9,009 nt of DNA from Planctomycetaceae bacterium (GTDB taxonomy: Bacteria > Planctomycetota > Planctomycetia > Pirellulales > Thermoguttaceae). Under the pieces are notes generated by a model. The model was not told the origin of the DNA. It was given only the letters and a program-made list of their open reading frames with translations, and did not search any database. The first letter of the stretch is position 1. The number at the start of each line of letters is the position of its first letter. The stretch is taken from NCBI GenBank assembly GCA_003509805.1, contig DOMV01000278.1, forward strand, positions 2,219 through 11,227, written 5' to 3'. A program made the translations under genes and the position numbers. This document shows, in pieces, positions 5,961 through 9,009 of this stretch.

Positions 5961-6794
5961 CTAAACGAATTCCGGGACGACGCGTTTCGGGACGATTTCG
6001 GCTTCATAGGCCCGTTGGAGCAGTTCCGTGACGGCACGTCGGCCGACGGCGCCGAAATCGAGCGTCCAGTCGTTGACGTACATGCCGACGAAGGTGTCCG
6101 CATCGTTCCTCGCCAGGCCGCGTCCGTATCGAAGGGCGTAATCGAGCGCTTCCTCGCGATGGTCGAGGCCGTACCGAATGCTTTCACGCAACAGGCGGAC
6201 GACGTCGGAAATCGTGTTGCCCGGCAAATCGCGGCGAATCACGTTCGCCCCCAGCGGGAGCGGGAGGCCGGTCTGTTCCATCCACCAGACGCCGGTATCG
6301 ACCAGCAATTCGAGTCCCGATTTTTTGTACGTCAATTGACCTTCGTGGATAATCAGCCCGGCGTCGTAATTCCCGGCGAGCACCTCGTCCTGGATCGTGT
6401 CGAAGGAGACGGGAATCAACTCGATATTCCCGATCGCCAAGGCGTTCATCCAGAGCCGCAGGGCGAGACAGGCCGTCGTCAATTTGCCGGGCACCGCGAC
6501 GCGCCGCAATTGTTCCGCGGTCATTCCCGGTTTGGCGATGAGAATCGGGCCGTACTTGTCTCCCATGCTCGCCCCGCAATGGCACAGAGCGTAAACGTCG
6601 TTCAGGTAGGCGTACGCATGGACGCTGACCGCGGTCAGTTCCAGTTCACCGTGAAAGGCGCGTTTGTTCAGCGTCTCGATATCGACCAGTTCGTGCGTGA
6701 ACCGGTACGTACCCGTATCGATCTTGCCGTTGGCGAGCGCGTGAAACATGAACGCGTCGTCGCTGTCCGGGCTGTGTCCGACTCGTATAATCAT
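5961..6794 (-). CDS. mqnD: 1,4-dihydroxy-6-naphthoate synthase MqnD
   Basis: The product is 277 residues, the usual length. MqnD converts cyclic dehypoxanthinylfutalosine to 1,4-dihydroxy-6-naphthoate in the futalosine route to menaquinone. It has the periplasmic-binding-protein-like fold seen in the family: VGHSPDSDDAFMFHAL (5-20), SVHAYAYLNDVYAL (57-70), ASMGDKYGPIL (75-85), VPGKLTTACLALRLW (101-115), YDAGLIIHEGQLTY (143-156) with the conserved His150, and LPLPLGANVIRRDL (177-190). The ATG at 6794 is chosen because MIIRVGHSPDSDD is the family start; a longer in-frame reading to 6935 would translate through a simple-repeat tract. No Shine-Dalgarno site is seen: the transcript just upstream is almost pure pyrimidine. 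The permease lies upstream on the same strand after 177 bp. The mqnA, B and C genes are not in the window. Confidence 0.95.
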   Translation of the reverse strand: MIIRVGHSPDSDDAFMFHALANGKIDTGTYRFTHELVDIETLNKRAFHGELELTAVSVHAYAYLNDVYALCHCGASMGDKYGPILIAKPGMTAEQLRRVAVPGKLTTACLALRLWMNALAIGNIELIPVSFDTIQDEVLAGNYDAGLIIHEGQLTYKKSGLELLVDTGVWWMEQTGLPLPLGANVIRRDLPGNTISDVVRLLRESIRYGLDHREEALDYALRYGRGLARNDADTFVGMYVNDWTLDFGAVGRRAVTELLQRAYEAEIVPKRVVPEFV

Positions 6795-6808
6795 GGGCGG
6801 AAGCAAGT

Positions 6809-6910
6809 AAAAGGGGAGAAGGGAGAGGGAAGAAGAGAGAAGGAAGAAGAGAGAAGGGAGAGTTGCGACGCGGCGCGAACTTCTCCGCTCATGCCGCGAC
6901 TTCTCCCCTT
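6809..6910. repeat. Heptanucleotide-repeat inverted element (GGGAGAA type)
   Basis: Seven tandem 7-mers fill 6814-6862 (GGGAGAA, GGGAGAG, GGAAGAA, GAGAGAA, GGAAGAA, GAGAGAA, GGGAGAG), inside a 54-nt unbroken purine run (6809-6862). AAGGGGAGAAG at 6811-6821 has an exact reverse complement at 6900-6910, and inside these arms CGCGGC (6869-6874) faces GCCGCG (6893-6898). It sits between the permease stop and the mqnD start. Confidence 0.88.
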
Positions 6911-6971
6911 CAATTTCCCAGCGATCCCTCGGCAATTTCCATCGGATTCCGACGGATCACTTTCCTGCGGA

Positions 6972-8498
6972 TCAGTTGCCTTCCACGTCGATCCGTTGCG
7001 GCATGTCGAGGACTTTCGACTGCAAGCCGATCAGGGCGAACAGGGCGTAGAGGACGAAGCCGACGATGAAAGCCGAAAGCGGCGGACAGGGAATTTCGAA
7101 CGGCATCGTCATGCCGAGGAACTTGGTGAGAACCAGGGTGGCACCGCCGACGATAAAGCCGAAGAACCAGGCAATCCAGCCGGGGAGATTGAATCCTTCT
7201 CTCGGCCCGGCCCATTTTCTTCCCGCGAGCAGGTAGTCGGCCGCCATCGCGCCGCAAATCGGTCCGAAGGAAGCGCCGACGACGGTGAAAACATCGCCCG
7301 CCTTGCCTGCCAGGCCGGTCACGGAGAGAATGATCGCGGCGAGAACGCCGATCCCGCAGGTAATCAGCGGGTTGATTTTCGGGAACGTCGTCTTGAACGC
7401 GTCGGCGGCGACCACGGTCGGGAAACAGGCCGAGGGAAACGCGGCCAAGGCGAGCATTAACATGCAGGTTTTGCCCAGATTATCGCCGAGAATCGCTTGG
7501 AGCAGGTCGGTAACGCGGTAAAGGGTCGGTGCGTCTTCGTAAACGTTTTTCGAGAAACCGGCGAAGGCGATCAGGGCGATGATTCCCGTTAGAGAGGTCG
7601 CCAGGACGATGCCGACGAGTCCTCCCTTTTGAACGGCCGCTCCATCCTTATTGTTGGAGCAGAACCCGACCCCGGCGGCGCCGGCCGTGGCAAAGAAACC
7701 GATGATGTAGGCACAGGTCAGCGAGAGGACGCCCAAAAAGCCCGAGCCGTACAGGGTGACCGGTTGGGCGACGGATTGGCCCTTGATGAAGCCGTACTTT
7801 TCCGCATCCAACTTTTTCGCATCACTGACCGGAAGCGCATCGGAAGCGGCGAGCGTTTCGACCAGCCGCGGTTTTTTCGCTTCGATGTCTTTGACCATCC
7901 TGGTTTTGTCGAACGAACCGACTCCTCCGATCGTGTTGACCAGCAGGAGGGCGAGAACGATAATAGGAAGGATCGGCGTAAACGAAGCGACGGCCCCGAC
8001 ATAGCGGACGCCTTTCATGCCGACGAAAGTCGCCAAAACGATCCAGGCGATGCTGATGGCATGATGAACGAGACTTCCGGCGGCATGTCCGGCCATCCCG
8101 GCAAGGAGCATTCCGGCGAAGTAGGCGTTGACGCTCAACCACCCGAATTGCAGGGCGCCCATGAGAAAACCGGGCATGATGAAACCGCCTTTGACGCCGA
8201 AAGTCGACGTGCCGACGACGGTCAACGAGAGTCCCGTCTTCATGCCCAACATGCCGGGCACGACGTAGCAGAGGAAGTGGCAAAGGAACGCGGCGACGAC
8301 GACCGCGGCAATCGCCAGGCCGAGTCCCTGCGTCAGGATGCCGCCAAGGAAGGATTGGCCGCCGCTGGGAACGTCCTGCCAGAAGGCGAACCAGAGCATG
8401 ACTCCGGCGTAGGAGGCGGCGGTCGTCATGAGCCAGCCGGCCCGGTTTTCCCGCGAATTCGGTTGCGCGGATGCGACATAATCGGGTAATTGCGACAT
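6972..8498 (-). CDS. NCS1 family permease (purine/cytosine type)
   Basis: The product is 508 residues with about 12 membrane segments (near 22-42, 52-83, 105-135, 142-162, 168-192, 252-280, 292-315, 343-365, 377-398, 405-425, 437-460, 470-492). The first third resembles CodB: a short polar N-terminus with NSRENRAGW, TM1-TM2, then GMKTGLSLTVVGTSTFGVKGG (85-105) and LMGALQFGWLSV (112-123), the signature of nucleobase:cation symporters for cytosine, purines, thiamine precursors or allantoin. The substrate cannot be set from sequence. A hydrophilic stretch of about 55 residues (193-248; KTRMVKDIEAKKPRLVETLA, then a polar, charged section) lies between TM5 and TM6 and explains the length above the roughly 420 of CodB. 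The ATG at 8498 (MSQLPDYVAS) is preferred; the upstream in-frame extension to 8618 lacks family resemblance and crosses a candidate promoter spacer's downstream region. Only a weak GGA precedes it. It is followed by mqnD. Confidence 0.88.
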   Translation of the reverse strand: MSQLPDYVASAQPNSRENRAGWLMTTAASYAGVMLWFAFWQDVPSGGQSFLGGILTQGLGLAIAAVVVAAFLCHFLCYVVPGMLGMKTGLSLTVVGTSTFGVKGGFIMPGFLMGALQFGWLSVNAYFAGMLLAGMAGHAAGSLVHHAISIAWIVLATFVGMKGVRYVGAVASFTPILPIIVLALLLVNTIGGVGSFDKTRMVKDIEAKKPRLVETLAASDALPVSDAKKLDAEKYGFIKGQSVAQPVTLYGSGFLGVLSLTCAYIIGFFATAGAAGVGFCSNNKDGAAVQKGGLVGIVLATSLTGIIALIAFAGFSKNVYEDAPTLYRVTDLLQAILGDNLGKTCMLMLALAAFPSACFPTVVAADAFKTTFPKINPLITCGIGVLAAIILSVTGLAGKAGDVFTVVGASFGPICGAMAADYLLAGRKWAGPREGFNLPGWIAWFFGFIVGGATLVLTKFLGMTMPFEIPCPPLSAFIVGFVLYALFALIGLQSKVLDMPQRIDVEGN

Positions 8499-8627
8499 GA
8501 GAATTCCGTGGTTGAATGGTTGGATAAACGTGCTGAACAAACGCACCGAAAAGGCGCACTGAATAAGCGAACAGAAAAGGCCGGGGGTCCCGGATTTCGG
8601 CGTCTGGCCGGCGCCCAAGGGCCTTCC

Positions 8628-8656
8628 AGACTACCACATCCCTTCGGCGTGTACAA
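8628..8656 (-). promoter_or_regulatory. Candidate promoter for the permease
   Basis: On the minus strand TTGTAC (8651-8656), a 17-bp spacer and TAGTCT (8628-8633). The match is modest (4 of 6 and 3 of 6). The start would be near 8621, giving a leader of about 120 nt. Confidence 0.4.
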
Positions 8657-8660
8657 CCCC

Positions 8661-8682
8661 CGCGAACGATTCTCGCGAACGA
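8661..8682 (-). repeat. Pair of 9-bp direct repeats upstream of the permease promoter
   Basis: TCGTTCGCG occurs twice on the minus strand (8674-8682 and 8661-8669), separated by 4 bp, ending 4 bp upstream of the proposed -35. Each copy also overlaps a CGCGA/TCGCG inverted repeat. Spacing of 13 bp between copies and the position are what one expects of a regulator site; no regulator is identified. Confidence 0.45.
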
Positions 8683-8748
8683 GGGGCCTGCCCGTCCGGC
8701 TTTTGTCCCGGGCTGAATCGGGTTGGAAAACACGTCCTGTTTCTCACG

Positions 8749-9009
8749 TCAATCGATCGAGAGACTCCGTACGTCCCGGTCCGGTTTGAGGGCGTCTTGC
8801 CAGCCTTTGCTGTAAAAGGTTTCCGCCCCGGCGGCGTTTTCCCCGACTCGAACGATCATCGCTTCGGCCGCGGGAAGCGATTCGATCAGCGCAATCCCCT
8901 TTTCAACACCGAGAACGCTCACGCTCGACGCCAGCACATCGGCGGCCGTCGCCGTCGGCGCGAGAATACAGACGACCGAATGCTCCGTCAGGCCGATCCC
9001 GGTTTTCGG
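8749..9009 (-). CDS. apbE: FAD:protein FMN transferase (ApbE), C-terminal part
   Basis: Only the last 86 residues are in the window; the N-terminus is beyond the right edge. ApbE proteins attach FMN to a threonine of target proteins (for example Nqr/Rnf subunits) using FAD and Mg2+, usually outside the cytoplasmic membrane as lipoproteins. The fragment begins PKTGIGLTEHSVVCILAPTA, matching the family's PxTG...V.V.AP.A stretch, then TAADVLASSVSVLGVEKGIALIE (positions 20-42), the conserved C-terminal helix. Family members usually have D and T four residues apart here as Mg2+ ligands; this one has D24 and S28, a conservative change. The tail ends with FYSKGWQD and a short charged stretch. It points towards the permease, with 250 bp between them. 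Assignment rests on this short but characteristic block. Confidence 0.82.
   Translation of the reverse strand, partial: PKTGIGLTEHSVVCILAPTATAADVLASSVSVLGVEKGIALIESLPAAEAMIVRVGENAAGAETFYSKGWQDALKPDRDVRSLSID

Noticed and set aside
6809..6862. G-quadruplex in the homopurine tract
   Set aside because: G-runs of three are too few and too far apart; only three are close together and the fourth is about 27 nt away.
6015..7460. 481-codon open frame on the plus strand
   Set aside because: It runs antisense through mqnD, the heptamer tract and the permease, all supported on the minus strand. The product is charged and low in complexity, typical of a mirror frame in GC-rich DNA.
7629..8489. 286-codon plus-strand frame opposite the permease
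   Set aside because: The product is an acidic, charged low-complexity chain; the minus strand gives a 12-segment membrane protein.

Overview
The window looks like a piece of a moderately GC-rich chromosome from a member of the Planctomycetota. No single gene proves this. The inference rests on a large DUF4175-like multi-pass protein of the kind common in that phylum, an exported Tat-signal NIPSNAP protein, a futalosine-pathway menaquinone gene (mqnD), weak or absent Shine-Dalgarno sites on several genes, and loosely packed, mostly single genes. There is no transposase, integrase, tRNA, rRNA or CRISPR array.

Layout. On the minus strand from left to right are the N-terminal 276 residues of a DUF4175-like membrane protein (cut by the left edge), the SRP-type GTPase FlhF, an ASCH-domain protein with a short-repeat basic tail, and a receiver/HD-GYP response regulator. 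After a 432-bp divergent promoter region come two plus-strand genes: a Tat-exported NIPSNAP protein ending at a clear intrinsic terminator, and purN. Converging on purN with 31 bp between them, the minus strand resumes with mqnD, an NCS1-type purine/cytosine permease, and the last 86 residues of an ApbE-type FAD:protein FMN transferase (cut by the right edge).

How the genes may work together. FlhF and the HD-GYP regulator both suggest control of motility or surface behaviour (flagellar placement; probable cyclic-di-GMP breakdown), but no flagellar structural genes are present. purN (purine synthesis), mqnD (menaquinone synthesis, a pathway that starts with an inosine-like intermediate and releases a purine base) and the purine/cytosine-type permease form a loose nucleobase and quinone neighbourhood, with ApbE adding a flavin/redox theme. 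This grouping is an inference from position only.

The most unusual non-coding signal is a pair of heptanucleotide-repeat elements, one in the HD-GYP/ASCH gap and one in the permease/mqnD gap. They have unrelated sequences (TTGACAA type and GGGAGAA type) but the same design: tandem 7-mers, then an inverted copy whose arm begins 88-89 bp away. Each lies between the stop of one minus-strand gene and the start of the next. They deserve a genome-wide look.
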